From NCBI RefSeq assembly GCF_018139985.1, contig NZ_JAGSOU010000002.1, forward strand, positions 186,001 through 250,000: 64,000 nt of DNA. Reading direction: 5' to 3'. Source of the stretch: Actibacterium sp. MT2.3-13A. GTDB lineage: Bacteria > Pseudomonadota > Alphaproteobacteria > Rhodobacterales > Rhodobacteraceae. Below, piece after piece: positions 1 to 7,763 of this stretch (the first letter of the stretch is position 1; each line of letters opens with the position of its first letter). The position numbers and the translations under genes were made by a program. The notes beneath the pieces are model-generated. The model was not told the DNA's origin, made no database searches, and saw only the letters and a list, made by a program, of their open reading frames with translations.

Positions 1-324
1 GCGGAAGGCGCGGCCGTGGCCGAGGTCGCCCTCGACCCAGTCGCCCCCGTAGCCCGCCGCCCGGATCGCGGCCACCCGCCGCTCCAGCGCCTCGGCCGAG
101 GAGGTGCGGTAGCCGATATGGCCGACGCCCGTGGTGTGGTGGCGGGTGAGCTTCAGCGTGTGGAACTCGTAATCGTCGTAGGCCCGCAGATAGGCGCTGT
201 CGCCGTCCCGTCCGCTTTCGGTCAGGCCGAAGACGCGGGTGAAGAAATCGAGGCTTTCGTCGAACTTGTCGGTGTAGACCTCGACATGGCCCAGATGGGC
301 GACATCGAAACAGGGTTCTGCCAT
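1..324 (-). CDS. Extradiol ring-cleavage dioxygenase of the VOC family (catechol 2,3-dioxygenase-like), C-terminus cut by window edge
   Basis: The N-terminal 108 residues are present and the reading frame runs off the left end of the window. The protein opens MAEPCFDVAHLGHVEVYT, the first beta strand of a vicinal-oxygen-chelate module with a candidate metal His in AHLGHVEV. A second module seems to open near residue 85 with GVGHIGYRTSS. A GGAGGAAT Shine-Dalgarno sits just upstream of the ATG. This is the two-module layout of type I extradiol dioxygenases that cleave catechols next to the diol. It is followed 11 bp upstream on the same strand by a TRAP transporter, so the pair probably imports and opens the same aromatic compound. 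The exact substrate cannot be read, and other VOC enzymes remain possible because the C-terminal half is missing. Confidence 0.75.
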   Translation of the reverse strand, partial: MAEPCFDVAHLGHVEVYTDKFDESLDFFTRVFGLTESGRDGDSAYLRAYDDYEFHTLKLTRHHTTGVGHIGYRTSSAEALERRVAAIRAAGYGGDWVEGDLGHGRAFR

Positions 325-335
325 CGGAATTCCTC

Positions 336-1640
336 CTACTGGATCATCGTGTTGGGCAGGATCAGCGAGATCTGCGGGAACAGAACCAGGATCACCAGCG
401 TCACGAACATCGCCACCCAGAACGGCGCGACGCCCGCGAATATCCGGCCCAGCGGCACATCCCGCGCGACCGATTTCACGATGAAGACATTGATGCCCAC
501 GGGCGGCGAGATCAGGCCCATTTCCAGCGTCAGCACCACCAGCACCCCGAACCAGATCGGATCGAGGCCGAGCTGGGTGATCACCGGGAAATAGATCGGC
601 ATGGTCAGCACCATCATGGCAAAGCCTTCGAGGAAGCAGCCCAGCACCAGATAGGTCAGCAGGATCAGCCCCAATACCGCCAGCGGCGCCAGTTCGAGCC
701 CGGTAAGGAATTCTCCGACCAGGCTGGGGATATGGGTCAGCGCGAGGAACGGGTTGATCATATGCGCGGCGATCAGGATCAGCATCACCGTCGCGGTGGT
801 GACCACCGAATCCTTGGCCGCGGCCCAGAAGCTCGCCCAGGTCAGCCGGCGCTCGATCACGCCGATCACGATGACCAGCCCGGCGCCCACCGCCGAGGCC
901 TCGACCGGCGAGAACATCCCGCCGTATATCCCGCCGATGGTCAGCAGCACCACCAGCAGGACCGGCAGCGCCGCGGCCAGCTTGCGGCCCTTCTCGCCCA
1001 GCGTGCTGCGCGGGCCCTGCGGCCCGAGGCTCGGGCGCAGCCAGCACATCAGCGACACGGTGGCGACGAACATCGTCAGCAGCAGCAGCCCCGGCAGGAC
1101 GCCGGCCAGGAACAGCCGCCCGATCGACTGCTGGGTGAGGATCGCGTAGATCACGAAGCCGGTCGAGGGTGGGATCAGGATGCCCAGCGTCCCGCCCGCC
1201 GCGACCACGCCCGTGGACAGCCGGCTGTCGTAGCCGAAGCGGTCCATCTGCGCCATGGAAACCTTGCCCATGGTCAGCGCCGAGGCCACCGACGAGCCCG
1301 ACAGCGCGGCGAAGCCCGCGCAGCCCAGCACCGTGGCCGAGGCCAGCCCGCCCTTGACGTGGCCGATGATCGCGTAGGCGGCATCGTAGAGCCGCGCGCT
1401 CATCCCCGTGACCGAGGCGACGTTGCCCATCAGGATGAACAGCGGCACCACGACCAACTCGGCCGAGGAGGCCAGGGTGAAACTTTCCGAGGCCATCAGG
1501 CTCATCGCCGCGTTCAGCCCCTTGAGCGCCCAGATGCCGACGAAGCCCACGGCGAACATCGCCAGCGCCACGGGGATCCGCACGATCAGAAGGACGAAGA
1601 GAACGAGGATGCCGATCAGGCCGACCAGTGCGCCGCTCAT
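336..1640 (-). CDS. dctM: TRAP transporter large permease, DctM type (system 1)
   Basis: A 434-residue polytopic inner-membrane protein with the length and hydrophobic pattern of the 12-helix TRAP large subunit. It carries the family signatures GSSVASALTMGKVSMAQM, GGTLGILIPPS and, near the C-terminus, LISPPVGINVF. The ATG at 1640 is chosen because it overlaps the upstream dctQ stop by 4 bp, and the reading frame upstream of it is the antisense shadow of dctQ. This subunit forms the sodium-coupled substrate channel that works with the DctP binding protein. The neighbouring extradiol dioxygenase and LigM suggest an aromatic or other organic acid as cargo, but nothing in the sequence fixes it. 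Confidence 0.93.
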   Translation of the reverse strand: MSGALVGLIGILVLFVLLIVRIPVALAMFAVGFVGIWALKGLNAAMSLMASESFTLASSAELVVVPLFILMGNVASVTGMSARLYDAAYAIIGHVKGGLASATVLGCAGFAALSGSSVASALTMGKVSMAQMDRFGYDSRLSTGVVAAGGTLGILIPPSTGFVIYAILTQQSIGRLFLAGVLPGLLLLTMFVATVSLMCWLRPSLGPQGPRSTLGEKGRKLAAALPVLLVVLLTIGGIYGGMFSPVEASAVGAGLVIVIGVIERRLTWASFWAAAKDSVVTTATVMLILIAAHMINPFLALTHIPSLVGEFLTGLELAPLAVLGLILLTYLVLGCFLEGFAMMVLTMPIYFPVITQLGLDPIWFGVLVVLTLEMGLISPPVGINVFIVKSVARDVPLGRIFAGVAPFWVAMFVTLVILVLFPQISLILPNTMIQ

Positions 1641-2149
1641 TCCCGGATCTCCCTGGGCGCGCGCGCGCCGGACCCCGCAAGGGACAGCTCGATCGCGCGC
1701 ACGATCATTCCCAGGGCGGTGACCAGCGCCATGCCGACCATTACCCACTGGAACCAGGCCTTGGGCAGGCGCACGATATTGGTGGCGAGGTTCAGCATCT
1801 GGGACAGTTTCGCGCTTTCATAGACGGTATAGGCGATGCCCGCGAACACCGCTGCGCCGATCAGCGCCGCGGCGATATCCGCGAAATGGTTGAACCGATG
1901 CGGAAAGCTCCGCTCGAAGATATCGACCGAGACATGCCCGCCCAGCTTGTCGCACAGCGCCATGCCGCCGAAGACGATGATGACCATTCCCATCTGGGTA
2001 TAGTCCTGCGCCCCGCGCAGCGGCGCGTGGAAGGCGCGGCCGACGACATCGACGATGACCGTTCCCGTCACGAAGATCAGACCGATCGTGCCGAGCAGCG
2101 CGGACAGGCCGATCAGCCCGTCCGCAAGTTTTCGCAGGCCGCGCAGCAT
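1637..2149 (-). CDS. dctQ: TRAP transporter small permease, DctQ type (system 1)
   Basis: A 170-residue membrane protein with four hydrophobic segments, at roughly residues 17-37, 50-72, 90-110 and 128-150. The second segment is followed by the conserved region of the DctQ family ending in GHVSVDIFE. It pairs with DctM in the inner membrane. Its stop overlaps the dctM start (ATGA-type, 4 bp) and its start lies 3 bp after the dctP stop, so the three genes form one transcript in the order dctP-dctQ-dctM. Confidence 0.9.
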   Translation of the reverse strand: MLRGLRKLADGLIGLSALLGTIGLIFVTGTVIVDVVGRAFHAPLRGAQDYTQMGMVIIVFGGMALCDKLGGHVSVDIFERSFPHRFNHFADIAAALIGAAVFAGIAYTVYESAKLSQMLNLATNIVRLPKAWFQWVMVGMALVTALGMIVRAIELSLAGSGARAPREIRE

Positions 2150-2152
2150 GGC

Positions 2153-3148
2153 TTACTCGCCGCGCAGCGCGCTCAGCACGTCCTGGGCGCCGAGATCGGC
2201 GACGATCCTGTCCGTCACCGGCAAGGTCAGCGCGCCGAAGGCCGCGGCCTCGTCGTCGGAAAGCTCGATGATGGTGTTGTCGCCGGCGGCCTTGAGCGCC
2301 TCGAACACCTGCGCGGTCTTGGCCAGCCAGCCATCCTCGGCGCTCTTCGACAGGAACTCGCCGGCATACTTGTCGATCGCCGCCTTCTGCGCGTCGCTCA
2401 GCCCGTCATAGCGGGCCTGGTTCATCACCACATAGAAGGTCAGCCTGCCCAGAGGCGCGCCGAAGGTGTAGGAGTTGGCCACCTCGTCGAGCTTGAAATC
2501 GCCGACCGCGGAGGTGCCGGTGACCACGCCGTCGATCAGCCCGGTCTGCAGCGCGTTGTAGATCTCGCCCGCGGGCATCTGCACCGGGGTGCCGCCGAGC
2601 GCCTCGATCACCGCGGCCGAGGCGGAGCCGGCGACGCGGATCTTCAGACCGGCGACATCGGACGGCGCGCGGACCTCGTGATCCTTCATGATGAAGATGT
2701 TCGGCTCCGAGGTCCACAGCGCCAGCGGCTTGGTCGCCGGGAACTCGTCCTGGATCAGGTCATAGGCGTTCCAGATCGCCTTCCAGCCCGGCGCCCCGTC
2801 CGGCACGGCGCCCGGCAGCTCGGCGATCATGGTCTTCTGGAACTGCGACGAGGTGTAGCCCTGCAGGCCCCAGACGATATCGGCCACGCCCTGCACGGCG
2901 CGGACATATTGCTCCAGCGGGCCGGCGCCCAGCTCGCCGCCCGGATAGACGCGCACGGTCAGATCCCCGTTGGTCTCGGCGCTCACCCCGTTGGCCAGCG
3001 GCTCGACCACGGCGGTGGTCAGCGTGTGCGCCGGCGGCACGAAGTGGGCAAAGGACAGCTCTTCGGCAACGGCCGGGGCCGCGGCGAACTGGCTGCCCGC
3101 AGCCATGGCGGCTGCCACGGCAAGGCCGGTGATTTTGGTTTTCAGCAT
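2153..3148 (-). CDS. dctP: TRAP transporter periplasmic solute-binding protein, DctP type (system 1)
   Basis: A 331-residue secreted protein. Residues 1-28 form a Sec signal peptide (MLKTK, hydrophobic core, cleavage near AVA-EEL). The mature part has DctP family features: LSFAHFVPPAHTL at the N-terminus, a GLKIRVAGS segment around residue 160, and the basic residue expected to bind a carboxylate. The start at 3148 is supported by AGGGAGGAAC a few bases upstream; the longer frame upstream has no signal peptide. It is the first gene of the dctPQM operon. The 'AHFVPPAHTLTTAVVEPLA' opening is that of TRAP binding proteins found beside aromatic-acid genes, but the ligand is an inference. Confidence 0.92.
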   Translation of the reverse strand: MLKTKITGLAVAAAMAAGSQFAAAPAVAEELSFAHFVPPAHTLTTAVVEPLANGVSAETNGDLTVRVYPGGELGAGPLEQYVRAVQGVADIVWGLQGYTSSQFQKTMIAELPGAVPDGAPGWKAIWNAYDLIQDEFPATKPLALWTSEPNIFIMKDHEVRAPSDVAGLKIRVAGSASAAVIEALGGTPVQMPAGEIYNALQTGLIDGVVTGTSAVGDFKLDEVANSYTFGAPLGRLTFYVVMNQARYDGLSDAQKAAIDKYAGEFLSKSAEDGWLAKTAQVFEALKAAGDNTIIELSDDEAAAFGALTLPVTDRIVADLGAQDVLSALRGE

Positions 3149-3316
3149 GTGTTCCTCCCTAGGTCCTGATCCCTGCTCCGGGCCCTCCTCCGGCCGGCGC
3201 GGGTCTCCCATCCGTGGGCACAGGCTACCCGGCGGCGGGCGATACACCTAATTCGCTCTTCGCCTCGGTCATTCAAAATACGCAACACCGTGTCCCGCCA
3301 TAGGCGGCACCCGGCA

Positions 3317-3350
3317 CGGATTTAAAGGAATTTCGGGAATTCAAAATCCG
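3317..3350. promoter_or_regulatory. 34-bp nested inverted repeat upstream of the system 1 TRAP operon
   Basis: CGGATTT (3317-3323) pairs with AAATCCG (3344-3350), and inside it GAATT (3328-3332) pairs with AATTC (3338-3342). The element is AT-rich in a GC-rich setting and lies about 170 bp upstream of dctP. It may be an operator for the transporter operon or part of the ligM 3' end. No regulator can be matched to it. Confidence 0.4.
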
Positions 3351-3373
3351 ACCCGCCGCCCCTTACGGGGAAC

Positions 3374-3402
3374 CGGCGGCGCGACCTGCCGTCGCGCCGC
3401 CG
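3374..3402 (-). terminator. Strong 12-bp hairpin just after ligM
   Basis: CGGCGGCGCGAC (3374-3385) pairs perfectly with GTCGCGCCGCCG (3391-3402) around the loop CTGCC. It lies 22 bp past the ligM stop, where a terminator would be expected. There is no U-tract after it on the minus strand, so it may instead be an mRNA-stabilising or Rho-related structure. Confidence 0.4.
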
Positions 3403-3424
3403 CCAGGGATCCAGCCGTGGCGCC

Positions 3425-4831
3425 TCAGGCGTTCGACTTGGTGCGCCAGCTTTCGGCGTAGTTCTCGCGGGCCTCGCGCGCATAGGGCGTGGGCGAGACG
3501 CGGACGCGGATATCGGCCTGCTTGTGCCGCTCGGTCGAGGTCTTGCCGGTCTCGTCCGGCTCGCCCCATTTCAGGGTCAGCACGTCGCCTTCCTGCACGT
3601 CGGCGTCGACGACGCCGAGCGACAGCATGCACCGCTCGTTGAAGCTGTAGCCGTTGAACATCGACATGCCGACCATCTTGTCGCCATGCATCACCATGTC
3701 GGCGCTGCTCGAGGCGTAGTTCGGCTGCGGGAAGTCGATCCACTTGTAGGGGGTGCCCTCCTCGAAGCCCGAGGCGATGACCTTCAGCACGTCCTCGCGG
3801 TTCCACTCGAAGGTGACCTTCTTGCGGTTCCTGGCGTCCTTCATCCGGGTCAGCGCGTCCTTGCCGATGAAGTCGGATTTCCACCCGATGTAGAAGCCGT
3901 AACCCAGTTCGAACGGGTTGACGTAATAGTCCTCGATGTTGTCGCTGACGAAACTGCCGCCGATCGAGCCCACGGCCTCGTAGCTGTCGGCGCCCAGCCA
4001 GTCGCGGTATTCCTGCATCATGCCGTCGCCGGTGTAGATGCCCGGCAGGGGCGACGGGATCCAACCCGATTCCAGCGTGTTGGTGGAGTAGGCGCGGCTG
4101 CCGACGAGGCGCAGGTCCACGCCGACCTCGCGCGCGGCCTCCATGATGGTGGACTGGATGTAGTGCTTGTCGGCATAGGGGCCCCAGATCTCCAGACCCG
4201 GCGCGCCGGCCATGCCGTGGCGCAGCGCCTGCACCCGGCGCGAGCCGACGTTGATCCAGTCGACATGGAAGAACTTCACCTCCGGCACCGGGCCGCCGTT
4301 GATCTTCTCGAAGATCTTCGCCGCGTCGGGCCCCTGGATCTGGAAGCGGTAATGCGTGCGGTAGATCGCGCGGCCGTCGGGGCGGCTGTCGGAGCGCGGA
4401 TCGTGGACCAGGCGCACCTTCCAGTGGCCGATCGCGGCCTGGAACCGCACCCAGTTCGCCGTGGGCGCGCGGCCGACGAGCACGAATTTGTCCTCGCGCT
4501 CGCGGAAGATGATCATGTCGCCGATCACATGGCCGGCCGGCGTCACCGGCACGAAGTGCTTGGCGCGGTTGAGGCCGAAATTGGCGAAGCTGTTGATCCC
4601 GACGTGATCGAGGAAGGCGGCCGCATCGGGCCCCTCGACGATCAGCTCGTCCATGTGATGCGTCTGGTCGAACAGCACCGCCGAGTCGCGCCATGCGCGT
4701 TGCTCATCGCGCCAGTTCGAGAACTCCGGCGCGACGACAGGGTATACATACATACCGATCTTCGAATTCCGGAGAAGCTCCACCGGGTTCGAATACGCCT
4801 CCAAAACAGAGGTGAGATTTTGACCTGACAC
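3425..4831 (-). CDS. ligM: Tetrahydrofolate-dependent aromatic O-demethylase, LigM/DesA family (GcvT-like)
   Basis: The 468-residue protein has the GcvT aminomethyltransferase fold (about residues 30-400) but is about 100 residues longer than GcvT and follows the LigM/DesA pattern. Seen directly are QTHHMDELIVEGPDA, NRAKHFVPVTPAGHVIGDM and a C-terminal barrel with KKVTFEWNREDVLKVI. Known members in Sphingobium move the methyl group of vanillate, 3-O-methylgallate or syringate to tetrahydrofolate. The GTG at 4831 is preferred because GGGAGGA lies 8 bp upstream; a TTG two codons earlier sits too close to that site. Context supports the role: a GTATAC operator at its promoter and ligAB in the divergent operon, which would cleave the demethylated product. 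Vanillate versus 3-O-methylgallate preference cannot be decided here. Confidence 0.85.
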   Translation of the reverse strand: MSGQNLTSVLEAYSNPVELLRNSKIGMYVYPVVAPEFSNWRDEQRAWRDSAVLFDQTHHMDELIVEGPDAAAFLDHVGINSFANFGLNRAKHFVPVTPAGHVIGDMIIFREREDKFVLVGRAPTANWVRFQAAIGHWKVRLVHDPRSDSRPDGRAIYRTHYRFQIQGPDAAKIFEKINGGPVPEVKFFHVDWINVGSRRVQALRHGMAGAPGLEIWGPYADKHYIQSTIMEAAREVGVDLRLVGSRAYSTNTLESGWIPSPLPGIYTGDGMMQEYRDWLGADSYEAVGSIGGSFVSDNIEDYYVNPFELGYGFYIGWKSDFIGKDALTRMKDARNRKKVTFEWNREDVLKVIASGFEEGTPYKWIDFPQPNYASSSADMVMHGDKMVGMSMFNGYSFNERCMLSLGVVDADVQEGDVLTLKWGEPDETGKTSTERHKQADIRVRVSPTPYAREARENYAESWRTKSNA

Positions 4832-4858
4832 TTCCAATTCCTCCCTTCAGGCAAGCTG

Positions 4859-4898
4859 ATGTATACATGGGTTAGCGCGCCTCCCCGGTTTTCGGCAA
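4859..4898 (-). promoter_or_regulatory. ligM promoter with GntR-type operator on its start site
   Basis: On the minus strand a TTGCCG -35 (4893-4898), an 18-bp spacer and a TAACCC -10 (4869-4874) are followed at once by the perfect palindrome ATGTATACAT (4859-4868). An operator abutting the -10 would block initiation. The same GTATAC core occurs twice in the gntR/hydrolase divergent region, so the adjacent GntR protein is the likely binder. Confidence 0.55.
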
Positions 4899-4902
4899 GC
4901 TC

Positions 4903-4920
4903 AAAAATCCGCCGGGGCGG
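4903..4920 (-). terminator. Possible intrinsic terminator of gntR
   Basis: On the minus strand CCGCC-CC-GGCGG (4909-4920) is followed by A and five T (4903-4908). The stem is short with a tight loop. It lies between the gntR stop and the ligM promoter and is also framed by TCGGCAA/TTGCCGA arms (4892-4898 and 4925-4931). Confidence 0.35.
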
Positions 4921-4948
4921 CGTTTTGCCGACACCCGCGGGCCCCGGC

Positions 4949-5704
4949 TCAGGCCCGGTCGCGCCCGCCCGGCTCCACGAGGGCCAGCGCCGGCATGGCG
5001 CTGGCGACATCGCGGTCGCCGGCGAAGATGCGCGCGAGGTTCTCGCGCCCGGCGCGGGCGTGTTCGCGGGCCAGCGCCTCGGCCCGGGTGCCCTCGCGCG
5101 CGGCGATCGCCTCGACGATCGCGCGGTGCTGGGCCTGGGCAATCCGCAGCGAGCGCCCGAAGGCCTCGGGCTTGAGCCCGGTGGGCAGGAAGGCCGAGGG
5201 CGAGGCGAAGGGCAGATGCGTCACCCGCGCGATCTCGCGCTCGATGGTCAGGCTGTCCGCCAGGCGGGACAACGCCTCGTGATAGCGGCCGTTCAGATCG
5301 GAGTAGGACACGAAATCGACCGCGCCCGGCGCGGCCCCGAAACAGGCGTCCAGCCGGGTCAGGATGTCGTTGATCTCCCTGAGTTTCGCCTCCGTCACGC
5401 CGCGCTCCGCGGCGAGCCGCGCTGCGGTGCCTTCTAGCACCCCGCGCAGCTCGATCGTGTCCAGGACATCGGCATAGGCGAAGCTGCGGACGACGAAGCC
5501 GCCGTTGCGGACGCGCTCCAGCAGCCCCTCCTCGGCGAGGCGCGACATCGCCGCACGGACCGGCGTGCGCGAGATCTGAAGCTCCTCCGCCAGCGCGACT
5601 TCGAAAAGACGGGTGCCGCCGGCAAACGCGCCGCTCAGGATGCGCTGGCGCAACTCGATCAGCGCCCGCGTCGTGTGGGTCTTTGCTTCGATTTCTTGCG
5701 CCAC
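4949..5704 (-). CDS. GntR-family transcriptional regulator with FCD ligand domain (VanR/FadR-like)
   Basis: A 251-residue regulator. A winged helix-turn-helix occupies residues 10-72, with LAEELQISRTPVRAAMSRL as the recognition region, followed by an all-helical FCD domain at about residues 85-225. That domain contains candidate metal-ligand residues (Asp/His in SYSDLNGRYHEAL, and later His). The GTG start at 5704 has GGAG 8 bp upstream; the longer upstream frame is antisense to the hydrolase. FCD regulators of this type repress aromatic-acid genes until an acidic effector binds. Here GTATAC palindromes lie at its own divergent promoter and at ligM, so it probably represses gntR, ligM and the hydrolase-ligAB operon. 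The effector is unknown; vanillate, a methylgallate or protocatechuate are candidates by context. Confidence 0.9.
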   Translation of the reverse strand: MAQEIEAKTHTTRALIELRQRILSGAFAGGTRLFEVALAEELQISRTPVRAAMSRLAEEGLLERVRNGGFVVRSFAYADVLDTIELRGVLEGTAARLAAERGVTEAKLREINDILTRLDACFGAAPGAVDFVSYSDLNGRYHEALSRLADSLTIEREIARVTHLPFASPSAFLPTGLKPEAFGRSLRIAQAQHRAIVEAIAAREGTRAEALAREHARAGRENLARIFAGDRDVASAMPALALVEPGGRDRA

Positions 5705-5732
5705 GCGCCCGTCTCCTTCTCCCTCTGCCGCA

Positions 5733-5742
5733 GGTATACACC
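5733..5742. promoter_or_regulatory. GTATAC operator copy near the gntR start
   Basis: GGTATACACC with the palindromic core GTATAC at 5734-5739, 30 bp upstream of the gntR start codon. It repeats the core found at 4859 and 5785 and fits autoregulation of gntR. Confidence 0.5.
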
Positions 5743-5784
5743 AATCCGGTCCGCGACCTGAACATAGCGCGGTATCTCGCCGTC

Positions 5785-5792
5785 TGTATACA
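5785..5792. promoter_or_regulatory. TGTATACA operator in the divergent gntR/hydrolase region
   Basis: A perfect 8-bp palindrome TGTATACA, about 18 bp upstream of the proposed -35 of the hydrolase-ligAB promoter. Half-site-like GATACAT (5802-5808) and ATGTATCCA (5847-5855) flank that promoter. The spread of sites suggests cooperative repression. Confidence 0.55.
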
Positions 5793-5809
5793 ATCCTAGG
5801 CGATACATG

Positions 5810-5838
5810 TTGCGAAATTGGGCTTTTCTCGATAACCG
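5810..5838 (+). promoter_or_regulatory. Candidate promoter of the hydrolase-ligAB-yciI operon
   Basis: TTGCGA (5810-5815), a 17-bp spacer and TAACCG (5833-5838). The -10 resembles the TAACCC proposed for ligM. It lies 42 bp upstream of the hydrolase ATG and between GTATAC-like sites. Confidence 0.35.
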
Positions 5839-5879
5839 ATGATGTCATGTATCCACGAGGCAGAGGAGGACTGCCCCGC

Positions 5880-6590
5880 ATGACCACATTGCTACTGATC
5901 CCCGGGCTGGTGTCCGATTCGCGCGTCTGGCGCCACGTCGCCGCCGCGGCGCCGGCAGGCTTTGCGCCGGAAAACGCCGACGTGACCCGTGATTGCACGA
6001 TCCCGGCGATGGCCCGCCGGCTGCTCGAGGAATTCGACGGCCCGCTGCTGCCCGTCGGGCATTCCATGGGCGGGCGCGTCGCGATGGAGATGGCGCGCCA
6101 GGCGCCCGACCGCGTGCGCGGCCTGGTGCTGGCCAATACCGGGCACAATGCGCTGACCGAGGGCGAACTGCCCAAGCGCCAGGCCAAGATCGCCCTCGCG
6201 CACGCGGACATGGCGGGGCTGGCCGCCGAGTGGCTGCCGCCGATGCTGGCGCCCGCGCGCAGGGACGACGCGGCGCTGGTCGCGGAACTGACCGAGATGG
6301 TCCTCGCCGCCGGACCGCAGGTCCATGAGCGCCAGATCCGCGCGCTGATCGACCGCCCCGACGCGGCCGCCTACCTGCCCGCCATCGCCTGCCCGATCCT
6401 GCTGCTGACCGGCACCGAGGACGGCTGGTCCCCCGAGCAACAGCACCGCGAGATCGCCGATCTCGCCCCCGATGCGGAGCTTCAGGTGATCGCGGATGCC
6501 GGCCATTTCATGCCCGTCGAGCGCCCCGCGGAAACCGTGGCCGCGATCAACGGCTGGTTGTCGCGCCACGAGGAGGCGCTCCATGACTGA
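5880..6590 (+). CDS. Alpha/beta hydrolase of the methoxyaromatic operon
   Basis: A 236-residue alpha/beta hydrolase without a signal peptide. The nucleophile elbow is GHSMGG at about residue 61, the catalytic His is in DAGHFMPVE near residue 205, and an acid is expected around GTEDGW. The ATG at 5880 has GAGGAGGA 10 bp upstream. It is the first gene of an operon with ligA, ligB and a YCII gene, and its end overlaps ligA by 8 bp, so the products are made together. Possible roles are hydrolysis of the methyl ester that forms when LigAB cleaves 3-O-methylgallate (as DesC does in Sphingobium), or opening of a pyrone lactone. Both are inferences from context; the family also includes many unrelated esterases. 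Confidence 0.85.
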   Translation: MTTLLLIPGLVSDSRVWRHVAAAAPAGFAPENADVTRDCTIPAMARRLLEEFDGPLLPVGHSMGGRVAMEMARQAPDRVRGLVLANTGHNALTEGELPKRQAKIALAHADMAGLAAEWLPPMLAPARRDDAALVAELTEMVLAAGPQVHERQIRALIDRPDAAAYLPAIACPILLLTGTEDGWSPEQQHREIADLAPDAELQVIADAGHFMPVERPAETVAAINGWLSRHEEALHD

Positions 6591-6924
6591 GAGCAACGAC
6601 ATCCCCGACACGCCGCTGTTCGACCGTGCGGGCTCGATCCGCGGCTACCGGCTGAACAAGATGGCCATGGCGCTGGGCGATCCGGCCAACCGCGCGGCAT
6701 TCAAGCAGGACGAGGCCGCGTTCCTCGACCGCTTCGACCTTTCCGACGCGGAAAAGGCCGCGGTGCGGGCGCGCGACTGGCACGAGATGGTGCGGCTGGG
6801 CGGCAACCTGTTTTTCATCCTGAAGATTTCCGCCGTCGATCCGGTCCCGATCACCCAGATCGGCGCCGCGCAGGCGGGCATGGCGCATGACGATTTCCTG
6901 AAACACCGGCTGGGAAAGACCTGA
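6583..6924 (+). CDS. ligA: Protocatechuate 4,5-dioxygenase-type alpha subunit (LigA)
   Basis: A 113-residue all-helical protein of the LigA family, the small subunit that caps the active site of class III extradiol dioxygenases. Seen are GYRLNKMAMALGDPANRAAF at the start and the typical end QIGAAQAGMAHDDFLKHR. Its length fits a free-standing alpha subunit (fused forms exist elsewhere). The start overlaps the hydrolase by 8 bp, and its TGA overlaps the ligB ATG (TGATG), a sign of translational coupling for a fixed subunit ratio. Confidence 0.92.
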   Translation: MTESNDIPDTPLFDRAGSIRGYRLNKMAMALGDPANRAAFKQDEAAFLDRFDLSDAEKAAVRARDWHEMVRLGGNLFFILKISAVDPVPITQIGAAQAGMAHDDFLKHRLGKT

Positions 6925-7763
6925 TGGCACAGATAATCGGCGGCGTGGGCACCAGCCACGTTCCCTCCATCGGCGTGGCCCTCGACAAGGGGCTGGACGG
7001 CACGCCTGACTGGAAACCCTTCTTCGACGGCTACGAGGCCGGCAAGGCCTGGATGCGCGCGGCCAGGCCCGACGTGGCGGTGGTGATCTTCAACGACCAC
7101 GGCAACAGTTTCTTCCTCGACCGGGTGCCGACCTTCGCCGTCGGCGTCGCCGACCGCTACAGGCCCGTGGACGAGGGCTGGGGCCGCCGCGCGATCCCCG
7201 ATTTCGAGGGCGCGGCGGAGCTGTCCTGGCATTTCGTGGACAAGCTGGTGGAAAGCCATTTCGACCCGCTGGTCTGCCGCGAGATCGACGTCGATCACGG
7301 CCTCCAGGTTCCGATGGAGCTGTTCTTCGGCCGCCCCGAGGCCTGGCCGGTCAAGGTGCTGCCGATCTGGGTCAACACCATCCAGTATCCCATCCCCACC
7401 CCGCAACGCTGCTGGGAGATGGGCAAGGTCCTGCGCGCGGCGATCGAGAGCTTCCCCGGCGACGAGCGCGTGGTGATCATGGGCACCGGCGGGCTGTCGC
7501 ACCAGTTGCAGGGGCGGCGCGCGGGCTTCATCAACCGCGAGGCGGATCTCGCCTGGCTCGACGGCATCGCGAACGACCCCGGGCGTTACCGTGACATGAG
7601 CCGCGAGGATTACGTCGAGACCTTCGGCTCGGAGGGGGCCGAGCTGATCATGTGGCTGGTGATGCGCGCGGCGATGAACCCCGAGGTCAAACTGGTGCAC
7701 AAGCACTACCACGCGCCGGCCTCGATGACGGGCGCCGGCATGGTCGTGCTGGAGAACGCGTGA
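6924..7763 (+). CDS. ligB: Class III extradiol dioxygenase catalytic beta subunit (LigB)
   Basis: The 279-residue beta subunit holds the iron(II). The expected ligands are in place: His12 in GTSHVP, His59 in FNDHGN and Glu240 in GSEGAELIMW, with His193 in GGLSHQL as the likely catalytic base, matching His12/His61/Glu242/His195 of Sphingobium LigB. With LigA it opens the ring of protocatechuate between C4 and C5, or of gallate or 3-O-methylgallate; these cannot be told apart by eye. Presence beside LigM favours a product of O-demethylation. Genes for later steps (LigC, LigI, LigJ, LigK) are not in this window. Confidence 0.92.
   Translation: MAQIIGGVGTSHVPSIGVALDKGLDGTPDWKPFFDGYEAGKAWMRAARPDVAVVIFNDHGNSFFLDRVPTFAVGVADRYRPVDEGWGRRAIPDFEGAAELSWHFVDKLVESHFDPLVCREIDVDHGLQVPMELFFGRPEAWPVKVLPIWVNTIQYPIPTPQRCWEMGKVLRAAIESFPGDERVVIMGTGGLSHQLQGRRAGFINREADLAWLDGIANDPGRYRDMSREDYVETFGSEGAELIMWLVMRAAMNPEVKLVHKHYHAPASMTGAGMVVLENA

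Noticed and set aside
3425-4831. Glycine cleavage T protein (GcvT)
   Set aside because: The fold is shared, but the protein is about 100 residues longer, there are no gcvH/gcvP neighbours, and ligAB with an aromatic-type regulator stands beside it. LigM/DesA fits better.
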